From JBLNDJ01 sp050261515 (GTDB lineage Bacteria; Acidobacteriota; Terriglobia; Bryobacterales; Bryobacteraceae), in contig JBLNDJ010000007.1 of NCBI GenBank assembly GCA_050261515.1, positions 1 to 64,000 of the forward strand: a DNA stretch of 64,000 bases, given 5' to 3'. Numbering within the stretch: the stretch's first letter is position 1; every line of letters starts with the position of its first letter. The position numbers and the translations under genes are program-made. The notes beneath the pieces were generated by a model. That model was given only the letters and a program-made list of their open reading frames with translations. It ran no database searches and had not been told where the DNA came from. Below, in pieces: positions 8,070 to 18,009 of this stretch.

Positions 8070-9352
8070 CGCGCCTCGGCCGGCTCGAGCGGCGTCACCG
8101 GGTCGATCATCAGCCAGCAGACCACGCCGATCAGGTAAATGGCGGCCATCACGTAGATCGGGATGACCCAGTTGTTGTTCATCGCGCTCAACAGATACGC
8201 CGTCACCGCGGGCGCCGTTCCGCCGGCCAGGTTGCCCATCATGTTCATCGAACCCGAGAGAGTGCCGGCGTATTTGCCGCCGATGTCCATGCAGGCGCCC
8301 CAGGCGCTCGGCATGACCAGGTCGTTGCAGAAGCTCGCCAGGCCCATGACCACCATCGCCCCCAGCGGGCTTTCGATCCCGGTGTGAACGAACAGCAGGA
8401 CCGCCGCGCCGAGGCATCCGAGCGCGGCCATGAACCGGCGGCTCGTCTTCACGCTGCCGAACAGGCGGGCCACGCGCGCCGCGATCAGCCCGGCCACCAC
8501 GCAGCCGATTCCGCCGAAGAAGAGCGGGAACGCCGACAACTGCGCGGCGTACGCTTCATCGACCTGGCGCTGCTCGCGCAGGTACGTCGGCAGCCAGGTC
8601 ACATAAAACCAGAAGCTGTACGACAGGCAGAAATACTGGACCCAGAGCAGCCACACCGAAGGCTTCGACAGCACCTTCCTCCATGGAACGTTGCCGTGGC
8701 CGGAGGCCATCTTGTCGGCGCCCTCGAGCAGCGCCAGTTCGGCGTCGTTCACGCTCTTGTGCTCGCGCGGGTTGTCGCGGAACCAGCGGAAAAAAAAGAC
8801 CGCCCAGACGACCCCGAGCACGCCGAAGATCTGGAACGTGTGCCGCCACGTCGTGTGGCGCAGCATCCAGACGACCAGCATCGGCGTGAAGGCGCCGCCC
8901 CAGCGCGCGCTCATCCACATGATGCCCTGCGCGCGCACGCGCTCGTGCTGCGGCAGCCAGGTGGTGAAAACCTTGGTGAGGTTCGGGAAGCACCCGGCCT
9001 CGCCCGCGCCGAACAGGAAGTTATTGACGGTCATCGACGTGAGGCTCCACATCGAGCCCATCGCCGCCGTGCAGACGCTCCAGAACGTGACCACACGCAG
9101 AAGAACTTTGCGCGGCCCCAGCCAGTCGCCCATCCATCCGCCGGGAATCTCGAACAGCGCGTAGGCCCACGCGAACGCCGCGAAGACGTAGCCCATCTGG
9201 ACTTTCGAGAAGCCCAGGTCCCGCTGGATGTAGGGCGCGGCCTGCGAGATGCACGCCCGGTCGATGTAGGTGATGACCGCCAGCGTCACGGCGAACAAGA
9301 TGACGAGGTGGCGGGCGCGCGTGGGCTTTTGGGTTTTCATCGAAGGGTTCAT
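8066..9352 (-). CDS. MFS transporter, anion:cation symporter type
   Basis: About 428 residues with 12 predicted membrane segments. The FAVTLAVITYIDRACISQAAP N-terminus and the GGWMGDWLGPR loop-2/3 motif are typical of the ACS family (hexuronate, glucarate, phthalate transporters). It likely imports an organic acid or sugar acid by proton symport. Starts at 9352 and 9340 are both in frame and neither has a clear ribosome site. It lies convergent to secA and 30 bases after cutA on the same strand. Confidence 0.85.
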   Translation of the reverse strand: MNPSMKTQKPTRARHLVILFAVTLAVITYIDRACISQAAPYIQRDLGFSKVQMGYVFAAFAWAYALFEIPGGWMGDWLGPRKVLLRVVTFWSVCTAAMGSMWSLTSMTVNNFLFGAGEAGCFPNLTKVFTTWLPQHERVRAQGIMWMSARWGGAFTPMLVVWMLRHTTWRHTFQIFGVLGVVWAVFFFRWFRDNPREHKSVNDAELALLEGADKMASGHGNVPWRKVLSKPSVWLLWVQYFCLSYSFWFYVTWLPTYLREQRQVDEAYAAQLSAFPLFFGGIGCVVAGLIAARVARLFGSVKTSRRFMAALGCLGAAVLLFVHTGIESPLGAMVVMGLASFCNDLVMPSAWGACMDIGGKYAGTLSGSMNMMGNLAGGTAPAVTAYLLSAMNNNWVIPIYVMAAIYLIGVVCWLMIDPVTPLEPAEAR

Positions 9353-9382
9353 CACACCACGCGGCGGGCGCGATTGCAACTG

Positions 9383-9700
9383 CTACTTCACCGAGTCCGC
9401 GATCCACGCGAGGTAGTCGTCGAGGCCGTCCACCACGGGCATCGCGACGATCTCCGGGACCTCGTATGAGTGCAGCGCGCGGATCTCATCGCGCAGGCGC
9501 GGGAACAGCTCGCGGGTGGTCTTGATCACGAGCAGGACCTCGGCGGCTTCCTCGACCGCGCCCTTCCACCGGTAGACGCTCGCGATCCCGGTGAGAATAT
9601 TCACGCACGCGGCCACTCTCTTTTCTACGAGCTCGCGCGCGATCCTGCCGGCTTCTTCCGCCGATCCGCACGTCGAAAACACGATGATTTTGTCTGTCAT
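9383..9700 (-). CDS. cutA: Divalent-cation tolerance protein CutA
   Basis: Small trimeric protein of 105 residues matching CutA1 throughout: FSTCGSAEEAGRIARELVEKRVAACVNI, SVYRWKGAVEEAAEVLLVIKT and HSYEVPEIVAMPV. The family is linked with copper and other metal tolerance, though its biochemical role is still debated. It probably shares a transcript with the MFS gene downstream. Confidence 0.95.
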   Translation of the reverse strand: MTDKIIVFSTCGSAEEAGRIARELVEKRVAACVNILTGIASVYRWKGAVEEAAEVLLVIKTTRELFPRLRDEIRALHSYEVPEIVAMPVVDGLDDYLAWIADSVK

Positions 9701-9751
9701 GGAAGAAAGCGCTGGCCAATTGCGCCAAACCGGATTATAAACAAAGTAAGC

Positions 9752-10045
9752 ATGAAATCAGCCGTATTCCGTGCCGCCCGCGTGATAGGGTTTTTCGCTG
9801 CGGCAGCCCTGCTCTTTTTTGGATTGCGCGTGCCCCAGGCCATCGGGACGCTGAAGGAAAAGCACGAGTCGATCCGCCAGCTCCAGAAGGAGAACGCCGA
9901 GCTCGAGAAGGCGCTCGCCGAGAAGCGGGAGCGCGTCCGCAAGCTGCGCGACAGCCGCACCGAGCAGGAACTGGAGATCCGCCGCCAGTTGCGCTACCAG
10001 CGCGAGGGCGAGACGTCGATCTACATGCCGGATCAGAAGAAGTAA
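9752..10045 (+). CDS. ftsB: FtsB/DivIC-family septum formation initiator
   Basis: 97 residues: a short cytoplasmic N-terminus, one membrane helix (VIGFFAAAALLFFGLRVP), then a coiled coil (LKEKHESIRQLQKENAELEK and beyond) of the FtsB/DivIC type that joins FtsL and FtsQ in the divisome. The architecture is diagnostic, while sequence identity in this family is low. The next plus-strand gene is far away, so it stands alone here. Confidence 0.75.
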   Translation: MKSAVFRAARVIGFFAAAALLFFGLRVPQAIGTLKEKHESIRQLQKENAELEKALAEKRERVRKLRDSRTEQELEIRRQLRYQREGETSIYMPDQKK

Positions 10046-10082
10046 ATCTCACCGCAGGCATCCCGGGTGAACGGCGATCTGA

Positions 10083-10847
10083 CTACCTCAGAAGCGCGGC
10101 GAATTGCTGCAACTCGCTCCGGTTCAGATCAGATGCCACCCAGTAGGTCATTCCCGACTGTGCCCAATGAAGCACGTTGTAGCCTTGACGCGACTCCCCT
10201 CTTTCCCGCCCATCGGAGCCGCTCCGGGAGGGCCAGATGAAGACGTTGATTAGATGTTTCTTCCGCTGGTAGACCAGGGCTGCCACCGGCCGGCTACCGA
10301 TGTAGTCCAGGCGTCCGCCGACCAGGGGGAAGCCATTGGCGGCGAGGTCCTTCACGGCCGGGGAAAAGTCCAGTTTTCCGTTGAACCATGGCTTCACGGT
10401 ATGTTGATCGGAAGACGGCACATCCGTCAGGTGATTGGGCATCAGCGACCGAATGTGGCTGGAGACAACCTCCCGCGCGATTGAGTCCTCCGCCGGAGCC
10501 GCCCGAAAGTCGGGGCTCACTCTCCAGATCGCAACCGCAATCACCAAAAGGGATGCCGCAACGGCGAGCCGGCTGGACCACCACCAGGAAAACAGCGACC
10601 TGGTCTTGCTTCCCGCCGGACTCTCGCGCTCGAGCAACGCACCGTGAATCCGCTTGTGCAAGCCTTCCGGTGCGGCAGCGTACAGCGAGTGCGACCGCAA
10701 GGCGGAGCGCAGCGCCAGGTGGTTCTCGCGAATTCTTCTGCATTCCGGGCAATCTCGCAGATGGCCTTCAATCTCCAGACTCTTTACCAGGTCCAGCTCA
10801 CGGTCCACATAACCGTCAAGAAAATTCTCTGCTTCTTTGCAGTTCAT
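10083..10847 (-). CDS. Anti-sigma factor, zinc-finger type
   Basis: 254 residues. The N-terminal zf-HC2/ZAS motif is HLRDCPEC (His-x3-Cys-x2-Cys), followed by one membrane helix (SRLAVAASLLVIAVAIW) and a periplasmic domain of about 150 residues. It would hold the ECF sigma factor encoded one base upstream until an envelope signal releases it. The ATG at 10847 follows the sigma stop after one base, implying translational coupling. Confidence 0.9.
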   Translation of the reverse strand: MNCKEAENFLDGYVDRELDLVKSLEIEGHLRDCPECRRIRENHLALRSALRSHSLYAAAPEGLHKRIHGALLERESPAGSKTRSLFSWWWSSRLAVAASLLVIAVAIWRVSPDFRAAPAEDSIAREVVSSHIRSLMPNHLTDVPSSDQHTVKPWFNGKLDFSPAVKDLAANGFPLVGGRLDYIGSRPVAALVYQRKKHLINVFIWPSRSGSDGRERGESRQGYNVLHWAQSGMTYWVASDLNRSELQQFAALLR

Positions 10848-10848
10848 G

Positions 10849-11376
10849 CTAGGAGTCCATTCTCGTGCGCATCGCCAGTTGCTGCTCGAGCCGTCTGCGG
10901 GCTCTCGCCAGCCGCGACATTACGGTCCCGATCGGCAGATCTGCGATGGCGGAGATCTGTTTGTAGGACATACCCTCGAGTTCACGCAGAATCAAGACTT
11001 CGCGAAACTCGGTTGGCAACTGCTCCAGAAGCTGTTGAAGCAACTCCCGGTCTGCCTTCTGCAACAGCAGGACTTCCGGGTCCGCCATATCAGCCTCGAC
11101 ACTGTGTTTCTGCTCATCGAAAACGGTATCAAGCTCCTGGGCGCGGTTCTTCCTCAGCCATGTGTAGCAGGTGTTTCGGACGATGGCGAGCAGCCATGCA
11201 CGGCCGTCTTCGCCGTGAAAGCTGTGGAAGAACGTGAATGCCCGCAAGCAGGCTTCCTGGACCATGTCCTCGGCGTCCTGCTCATTGCGCATCAACCAAC
11301 GCGCCAGATTGTAGGCGGCGTCGAGGTGCAGCACGACAGCCTGCTCAAAGCGTGCAAGTTTGTTCGTATCTTGCAC
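10849..11376 (-). CDS. ECF RNA polymerase sigma factor
   Basis: 175 residues with region 2 (AYNLARWLMRNEQDAEDMVQEACLRAF) and region 4 (LPTEFREVLILRELEGMSYKQISAI, with the helix-turn-helix and IGTVMSRLARARRRL). It is the first gene of a sigma/anti-sigma pair. A GGAAT-N18-GTCT element upstream on its own strand is mirrored in front of the divergent metallophosphoesterase operon, so it probably activates both. Confidence 0.95.
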   Translation of the reverse strand: MQDTNKLARFEQAVVLHLDAAYNLARWLMRNEQDAEDMVQEACLRAFTFFHSFHGEDGRAWLLAIVRNTCYTWLRKNRAQELDTVFDEQKHSVEADMADPEVLLLQKADRELLQQLLEQLPTEFREVLILRELEGMSYKQISAIADLPIGTVMSRLARARRRLEQQLAMRTRMDS

Positions 11377-11408
11377 TCGCTTCTTTCCCTCGGCTCAGCA
11401 CATTGCAT

Positions 11409-11435
11409 AGACCCGGAGAGCCCCGAATTTATTCC
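11409..11435 (-). promoter_or_regulatory. Candidate ECF promoter, sigma operon
   Basis: Read on the minus strand: GGAAT at 11435-11431, 18 bases, then GTCT at 11412-11409, about 33 bases before the sigma start. The same -35/-10-like blocks with identical spacing occur in front of the divergent operon. This fits the general GGAA(C/T)...GTC pattern of ECF promoters. Confidence 0.55.
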
Positions 11436-11567
11436 CCGGCCGGGAGCATTCGAAACCGGAGACGGCACCCACAGTCTACCAACGCGCCCTCCCACTCCGG
11501 GCGACCGCGGCCGGTCCTCCCGCTGAGGCGCGCCCTCGCCCGACGACGGGATGGGCTCCAAGCCTTA

Positions 11568-11594
11568 GGAATTTTTCTCCGAGCAAACGTGTCT
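11568..11594 (+). promoter_or_regulatory. Candidate ECF promoter, metallophosphoesterase operon
   Basis: GGAAT at 11568-11572, an 18-base spacer, and GTCT at 11591-11594. Transcription would start near 11600, just ahead of the CCGGAGGG ribosome site (11601-11608) and ATG at 11618. It is the mirror partner of the element at 11409-11435. Confidence 0.55.
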
Positions 11595-11617
11595 TGCAAG
11601 CCGGAGGGTTGTTCAAC

Positions 11618-12574
11618 ATGCGATTCATTACGCACAACCATGAACACGACGGAGTAGACCGGCGCGGCTTCCTCAAGTGCATGGCCTGGGCAGGCACCGG
11701 CGCCGTGTGTGTCATCAACGGCGGTGTGCTGAAGTCGTATAGCCTGAGCGAAATGGGCAAGCACGGCGCCAGCGTTCCCGCCGGCGAGCTGAGTTTCGTT
11801 CAGATCAGCGATAGCCACATCGGCTTCAACAAGGCAGCGAACCCGGACGTGGTCGCCACGCTCGAGGTGGCTGTCGCCAGGATCAACGCGCTCTCGACGC
11901 CGCCATCGTTTGTCATCCACACGGGCGATCTCACGCAGTTGTCCAAGCCCGGCGAATTCGACACGCTGGGCCAAGTGCTCAAGGGCATCCGGACAAACCA
12001 GATCTTCTACGTGCCGGGAGAACACGATGTCCTCGACGACAGCGGCCATCCATATCTGGAGCGCTTCGGCAAGGGCACGCAGGGAGACGGCTGGTACAGC
12101 TTCGATCAGAAGGGCGTGCACTTCGTCGGTCTTGTCAACGTGGTGGACCTGAAAGCCGGGGGACTTGGCAGGCTGGGACCCAGGCAACTGGAATGGCTGG
12201 AGAGGGATCTGGAACGCCTCTCGAGCAGCACGCCCGTTGTCGTCTTCGCTCACATTCCACTCTGGACCGTGTATCCCGAGTGGGGGTGGGGTACGGAGGA
12301 TAGCGAGCGGGCGCTTTCCTATCTTCGACAGTTCGGCTCCGTCACGGTGCTGAACGGTCACATCCACCAGACGATGCAGAAAACGGAAGGCAATATTACC
12401 TTTCACACCGCGATGTCGACGGCCTTTCCTCAGCCCCGGCCCGGTACTGCGCCGGGTCCGGGACCGATGAAGGTCCCGGCGGACAAGCTGCGGAACTTAC
12501 TCGGAGTGACTGAGGTCGATTACCGGCGCGGCAACCACACCCTTGCGATCGTAGACGCGCCGCTGCAGGGTTGA
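11618..12574 (+). CDS. Tat-exported metallophosphoesterase
   Basis: Calcineurin-like phosphoesterase of 318 residues with a twin-arginine signal (VDRRGFLKCMAWAGTGAV). Metal motifs in order are ISDSHIG (DxH), HTGDLTQ (GD), PGEHDV, FAHIPLW and NGHIHQ (GHxH). The usual GNHD/E is GEHD here, so the Asn that bridges substrate and metal is Glu. It probably acts in the periplasm. Start ATG at 11618 is set by CCGGAGGG. It is co-oriented with a cupredoxin 34 bases downstream and appears controlled by the neighbouring ECF sigma. Confidence 0.88.
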   Translation: MRFITHNHEHDGVDRRGFLKCMAWAGTGAVCVINGGVLKSYSLSEMGKHGASVPAGELSFVQISDSHIGFNKAANPDVVATLEVAVARINALSTPPSFVIHTGDLTQLSKPGEFDTLGQVLKGIRTNQIFYVPGEHDVLDDSGHPYLERFGKGTQGDGWYSFDQKGVHFVGLVNVVDLKAGGLGRLGPRQLEWLERDLERLSSSTPVVVFAHIPLWTVYPEWGWGTEDSERALSYLRQFGSVTVLNGHIHQTMQKTEGNITFHTAMSTAFPQPRPGTAPGPGPMKVPADKLRNLLGVTEVDYRRGNHTLAIVDAPLQG

Positions 12575-12608
12575 GAGACAGGAGAATCTCACAAAGGAGA
12601 ATTGAGAA

Positions 12609-12971
12609 ATGAGAAACAAGCCTTTCCTCCTTGGTGTTGTCGGCGGAAGTCTGCTGTGTACCGTGTTGCTGGCGGCGGCGACCCAAAAACAGCCGGACAC
12701 CGGCACTCCGGAGAAGACCGGCAAGTACCAGGTGACGATCGACAACTTCACCTTCGCGCCGGCAACCTTGACCGTTCCGGCCGGCTCGAAGGTCGCGTGG
12801 GTGAACCGCGACGACGCTCCCCACAAAGTCGCCAGTACCGGCAAAGCATTTCCCGCCTCGCCGGTCCTGGACACCGGAGATGGTTATTCGTTCAGCTTCG
12901 TCAAACCCGGAACCTACGACTACTTTTGCTCGCTCCATCCGCACATGGTCGGGAAGATCATCGTGCGCTAG
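12609..12971 (+). CDS. Cupredoxin, plastocyanin/amicyanin-like
   Basis: 120-residue exported type-1 copper protein. A signal peptide (FLLGVVGGSLLCTVLLAAA) is followed by a cupredoxin fold: FTFAPATLTVPAGSKVAWVN, His72 in DDAPHKV, and Cys107-x2-His110-x2-Met113. This is the amicyanin-type ligand set and spacing. It probably carries electrons or buffers copper in the periplasm. AAAGGAG lies at a suitable distance before the ATG. It is the second gene of the metallophosphoesterase operon. Confidence 0.92.
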   Translation: MRNKPFLLGVVGGSLLCTVLLAAATQKQPDTGTPEKTGKYQVTIDNFTFAPATLTVPAGSKVAWVNRDDAPHKVASTGKAFPASPVLDTGDGYSFSFVKPGTYDYFCSLHPHMVGKIIVR

Positions 12972-13038
12972 CCGAAGCCGATCCACGGGACCGCACGAGT
13001 AGCTTGGTGAAATGTTTACCGCGACACGGGTTTCTGAG

Positions 13039-14403
13039 CTATCTTTCCGGCGATAGCAACGCCAGAACCCGCCCGTACAGCTCTTTCATCTGCTGCTCGC
13101 TCTTCGCCTCCGATGCGATGCGGAGGATCGGCTCGGTGTTCGACGCCCGTACGTGGATCCAGCCTTCGGGCAGCGTGAGCTTCAAGCCATCAGAGCGGTC
13201 CGTGACGGCGTTGGGGAAGCTGTCCTCGAGCGCTTGCATCATGAGGCCGAGGCGGCCGTGCTCGAACCCCACCTTGCCCAGTTTGCGGAAATACCGGGGC
13301 AGGCGCGAGGCGAGCGCCGATGCCGTGAAGCCCGTTTCGGCCATGCGGTCCAGCAGAAACGCCATGCCGGTGTAGCTGTCGCGGCAAAGGTGCACGGCCG
13401 GGAAGATGATTCCCCCGTTCGAGCCCTCTCCGCCGATCGCAGCCTTGACGGCCTGCATCGTCTCGACCACGTTCGCTTCGCCCACGGGAGTGCGGTGAAC
13501 CTTGCGGCCGTGCCGGGCGGCTACGTCGTCGATCACCGAGGACGTCGTCAGGTTCACCACCACGTCGCCCGGTACGCGCTCGAGCGCCGCATCGACCACC
13601 AGCGCCAGCACGTCGTCGTTGTCGAGCGTGTGGCCGGTCTCATCGACCACCGCGAGGCGGTCGCCGTCCGGGTCCTGCGCGAAGGCGATGTCGCACTTGC
13701 AGTTTCGCACCAGTTCGGCCAGCTCGCCGATGGTGTCGGGGCGCGGCTCGGGCGTGCGGGGGAAGGGCTTCGACGGATCGACCGAGATCGCCTTCAGGTC
13801 GCAGCCGAGCACTTCGCTGAGGAAGCGGACACTCATGACCGACCCGGCGCCGTTGACGCCATCCAGGCCCACGCGGAACTTCCGGGCCCGGATGCGGTCC
13901 AGATTCACGTGTTTGAGCACGCGCTCGAAGTGCAGCCGGACGGGCGTTTCGTATTCCGTGAGCACGCGGCGGATCTCATCGTTCGCCGCCTGCCGGAACT
14001 CGCTTTCGTGGTAGAGGTCGAGCAGTTCGTTCCGCTCGTAGTGGTTGAAGAACAGGCCCTGCGCGTTGAAAAGCTTCAGCGCGTTGTACTCGGAGGGATT
14101 GTGCGACGCCGTGAGCGCGATGCCGCCGCCGGCGCGCGTCGAGTTCACGAACATCTGGATGGTGGGAGTCGGGAGCACGCCGACGTCCACCACCTCGCAC
14201 CCGGCGGCGAGCAGGCCGCAGGTCACCGCGTGCTGGAGCATGGGTCCGGTGGCGCGCGTGTCTCGTCCCACTACGACCCGCCCGGCCCTCACGTATGTGC
14301 CGAATGCCTGGGCGAACGCGCAGGCGAGCTGCGGCGTCAGGAACGGCCCCACCACACCGCGGATTCCCGAGACTCCGACCTTCAGCAGGTGTTCGCGCGC
14401 CAT
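13039..14403 (-). CDS. glmM: Phosphoglucosamine/phosphohexose mutase
   Basis: Alpha-D-phosphohexomutase of 454 residues. The catalytic serine is S100 in TASHNPSEYN, the metal loop is DPDGDR, the sugar loop GGEGSNGG and the phosphate loop RASNTEPILRI. All four domains are visible. The GEGSNGG form resembles archaeal-type phosphoglucosamine/phosphomannomutases more than the GGEQSGH of Escherichia coli GlmM, so a GlmM call is likely but not certain. It starts one base inside the stop of a paralogue (TAATG), so the two should be coupled. Confidence 0.85.
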   Translation of the reverse strand: MAREHLLKVGVSGIRGVVGPFLTPQLACAFAQAFGTYVRAGRVVVGRDTRATGPMLQHAVTCGLLAAGCEVVDVGVLPTPTIQMFVNSTRAGGGIALTASHNPSEYNALKLFNAQGLFFNHYERNELLDLYHESEFRQAANDEIRRVLTEYETPVRLHFERVLKHVNLDRIRARKFRVGLDGVNGAGSVMSVRFLSEVLGCDLKAISVDPSKPFPRTPEPRPDTIGELAELVRNCKCDIAFAQDPDGDRLAVVDETGHTLDNDDVLALVVDAALERVPGDVVVNLTTSSVIDDVAARHGRKVHRTPVGEANVVETMQAVKAAIGGEGSNGGIIFPAVHLCRDSYTGMAFLLDRMAETGFTASALASRLPRYFRKLGKVGFEHGRLGLMMQALEDSFPNAVTDRSDGLKLTLPEGWIHVRASNTEPILRIASEAKSEQQMKELYGRVLALLSPER

Positions 14404-15764
14404 TAAGCAAAGCTCCTGACGTGTTCCATGACGCCGTCAAACAGCGCCTGCGGCGGGTCGCCCCGCCCTTCGCAGATGACGCGCACGATGGGTTCGGTCT
14501 GGCTGACGCGCACGTGGAACCACTGGTCCGGGTAGTCCACGCGTATGCCGTCGAGCATGTTCACCTTGCTCCCGGCGTTGCGCTCGGCGAGCGAGGCCAT
14601 CAGGGCCGGAATGCGCTGGGCTTCGAGAGGCAGCTCGCCCTTGAGGATCGAATAGCGCGGGTAGCCGTTGACGATTTCCGAGAGCTTCTGCTTGCGCTCG
14701 AGCATCATCGAGAGGACCGCGAGCATAGACGCGATGCCGTCGTACACGAACCGGAACGGCGGCATCATGACGGCGCCCGAGCCCTCGCCCAGGATGGCGA
14801 TCTGCTCGGGACGGTAGCTCAGCAGCGCGTCCATGGCCGCCTGGCGGCCGACCGGGACGCGGACCACGCGCCCGCCGTGCCGCGCCGCGACGTCCTCGAC
14901 CAGCGCCGTTGTCGAGAGGTTCGTGATGACGAGCTTGCCGTTGGAGCGCGGCAGCAGGTGGTCGGCCAGGATGGGAAGCACCATTTCTTCCGACACCGGC
15001 ACGCCCTGTTCGGTCGCGAGCGCAACGCGGTCCGAATCCACGTCGAACAGGAACCCGGCGTCGGCGCCGAGCGGGCGCATGAGCGGCGCAAGTTGCAGGG
15101 CCACGGTGCGGGCGTTGGTCGAAGGCTCGTGCGCAAACGCCACTCCCTCGATCTGTTCGTTGATCAGAAGCGCCTGCAAGCCGAAGCGTTCGTTCATGCG
15201 GCGCAGGATGAGCGACGACGTGCCGTTGCAGCAATCGACGACGACCTTGAACTTCCGCAGCGCGGCCAGGTCGTAGGCCTTGGCGAGTTCGTCGAGGTAG
15301 GCGTCGATCGCGTCCGTTTCCTCGCGGACGGCGCCGATGCGCGTCCAGTCCACGAACTCGAACATGCGCAGGTGGTAGACGTCGAGCAACTCGCCGGCTT
15401 CACCGGTCGAGAGATACGCGCCTCGAGGCCCGAAGAACTTCAGGGCGTTCCATTCGGCGCTGTTATGGCTGGCGCCGATGGAGATGCCGCCGGCGGCGTC
15501 CAGGCGGCGGATCGCGTGCTGGATCACGGGCGTCGAGACGATGCCGAGCGAGATGACGTCGCGGCCGGACGCGGTGAGGCCCGCGACGACGCCCTCGCGG
15601 ATCATGCGCCCGCTGGCGCGCGGGTCGCGGCCCACCACGACGGGCCCGGGGCCGAGAAACGTGCCGAAAGCGCTGGCGAAATCGAGCACGTGGGCCGCCG
15701 TCATGCCCGCCCCCACAACGCCGCGCAACCCGACGTGGGAAATGCGGAGCTGCTTTGCCGCCAT
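14403..15764 (-). CDS. Second phosphohexomutase, divergent paralogue
   Basis: 453 residues, same fold as the downstream gene. Ser99 is in GASHNSAEWN, the metal loop is DVDSDR (the three Asp are kept, with Pro and Gly changed), the sugar loop is GEGSGAVMMPP and the phosphate loop RVSQTEPIVRV. The catalytic Ser and metal ligands remain, so activity is plausible with altered sugar specificity. The pair may act on different hexose or hexosamine phosphates, or form a heteromer. It is upstream of, and translationally coupled to, the first mutase. Confidence 0.82.
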   Translation of the reverse strand: MAAKQLRISHVGLRGVVGAGMTAAHVLDFASAFGTFLGPGPVVVGRDPRASGRMIREGVVAGLTASGRDVISLGIVSTPVIQHAIRRLDAAGGISIGASHNSAEWNALKFFGPRGAYLSTGEAGELLDVYHLRMFEFVDWTRIGAVREETDAIDAYLDELAKAYDLAALRKFKVVVDCCNGTSSLILRRMNERFGLQALLINEQIEGVAFAHEPSTNARTVALQLAPLMRPLGADAGFLFDVDSDRVALATEQGVPVSEEMVLPILADHLLPRSNGKLVITNLSTTALVEDVAARHGGRVVRVPVGRQAAMDALLSYRPEQIAILGEGSGAVMMPPFRFVYDGIASMLAVLSMMLERKQKLSEIVNGYPRYSILKGELPLEAQRIPALMASLAERNAGSKVNMLDGIRVDYPDQWFHVRVSQTEPIVRVICEGRGDPPQALFDGVMEHVRSFA

Positions 15765-15772
15765 CGCGTGCC

Positions 15773-16459
15773 CTACTTCAGCACGAGCCGGCCGAAAGCC
15801 TCGGGCACGTGATAGTTGTTGGCGTGCGTGGGCTGCCAGGCGATCATCTTCCGGTGGGGCGGCGGGCCCTGGATGCGGTACAGGTTCACGCGCATCTCGG
15901 TGCCCTTGGCGACCTTGGCCAGGTCGAGCGACGCCATCGGAATCTGCATCTCGCCGTACCAGATCTTGGCGGCCTTATCGATGCGCGCCCTCACCTTGTA
16001 GCCCGAATTCCACTTCCAGTCGTGGTTGGCCGGCTCGGTGTTCCGGTTGATGTCGAGATCCACCCACTCACCTTGCGGCGAGACCTGAAATTCCTTGTAG
16101 TGCTTGATGTCCTTGAAATCGGTGCCGATGAAGACCTCGGCGACATCCCAATCCCAAAGAACGTTGGTTTCCTCGGTTTGGGTGGGATTCGGATGCAGGT
16201 ACAGTTCCTCGTAGGGACAAATGTAGAGCAGATAAAGGTTCTTCTCGGTCCAGCGCGACCGGATCTCGGTGCGATGGCCCGGGATTACATCGCCCAGCGG
16301 CCCATTGGCGGCGATGACACCCTTGATGCCCTTCCAGTTGGGAGAATTCGGGTCGGCTGTCAACGGAAAATCGGTTTTCGAGTAGTAGCTGGTCATTGGT
16401 TCGGCGGCGGTTGCTAGACTCGCAGCCGCAACTGCAAATAGGACAGCGAGGATTTTCAT
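15773..16459 (-). CDS. Secreted CBM9-like carbohydrate-binding protein
   Basis: 228 residues with a signal peptide (MKILAVLFAVAAASLATA). The body resembles family-9 carbohydrate-binding domains: TEIRSRWTEKNLYLLYICPYEELYL, DWDVAEVFIGTDF (the ligand-site region), KEFQVSPQGEWVDLDINR and WYGEMQIPM. No catalytic domain follows. ATG at 16459 is preferred over the GTG one codon upstream. It lies 8 bases upstream of the mutase pair on the same strand and may be co-transcribed with it. Confidence 0.72.
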   Translation of the reverse strand: MKILAVLFAVAAASLATAAEPMTSYYSKTDFPLTADPNSPNWKGIKGVIAANGPLGDVIPGHRTEIRSRWTEKNLYLLYICPYEELYLHPNPTQTEETNVLWDWDVAEVFIGTDFKDIKHYKEFQVSPQGEWVDLDINRNTEPANHDWKWNSGYKVRARIDKAAKIWYGEMQIPMASLDLAKVAKGTEMRVNLYRIQGPPPHRKMIAWQPTHANNYHVPEAFGRLVLK

Positions 16460-16510
16460 CACCTTAAAATGTACCGTAAAAAGGAGACAGCAGGCGGGAG
16501 AGAGGAATCA

Positions 16511-16535
16511 GGAGGCCGCGGGGGCGGCGGCCTCC
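16511..16535 (-). terminator. GC-rich hairpin after citrate synthase
   Basis: GGAGGCCGC (16511-16519) and GCGGCCTCC (16527-16535) form a perfect 9-bp stem with a 7-base loop, 17 bases after the gltA stop. There is no strong T-run on the minus strand, so termination is plausible but not certain. Confidence 0.45.
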
Positions 16536-16551
16536 CGTTCGGGCTCGCGGA

Positions 16552-17889
<1,338 letters not shown>

Positions 17890-17947
17890 GGCTGCTCCTT
17901 CCCGCGATGTTGCGTTTTGCTGCGGTGAAGCCCAATGCTTCGGGGCA

Positions 17948-17977
17948 ATTATATGCTGCCTACTCCGAGGATTGCAA
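17948..17977 (-). promoter_or_regulatory. Housekeeping promoter for citrate synthase
   Basis: Read on the minus strand: -35 TTGCAA (17977-17972), an 18-base spacer, and a perfect -10 TATAAT (17953-17948). It gives a leader of about 50 bases before the GTG start. The fit to sigma-70 consensus is the best in the window. Confidence 0.7.
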
Positions 17978-18009
17978 TGGGCCTTAATACCTTTTTTGTA
18001 TTTAGATGC

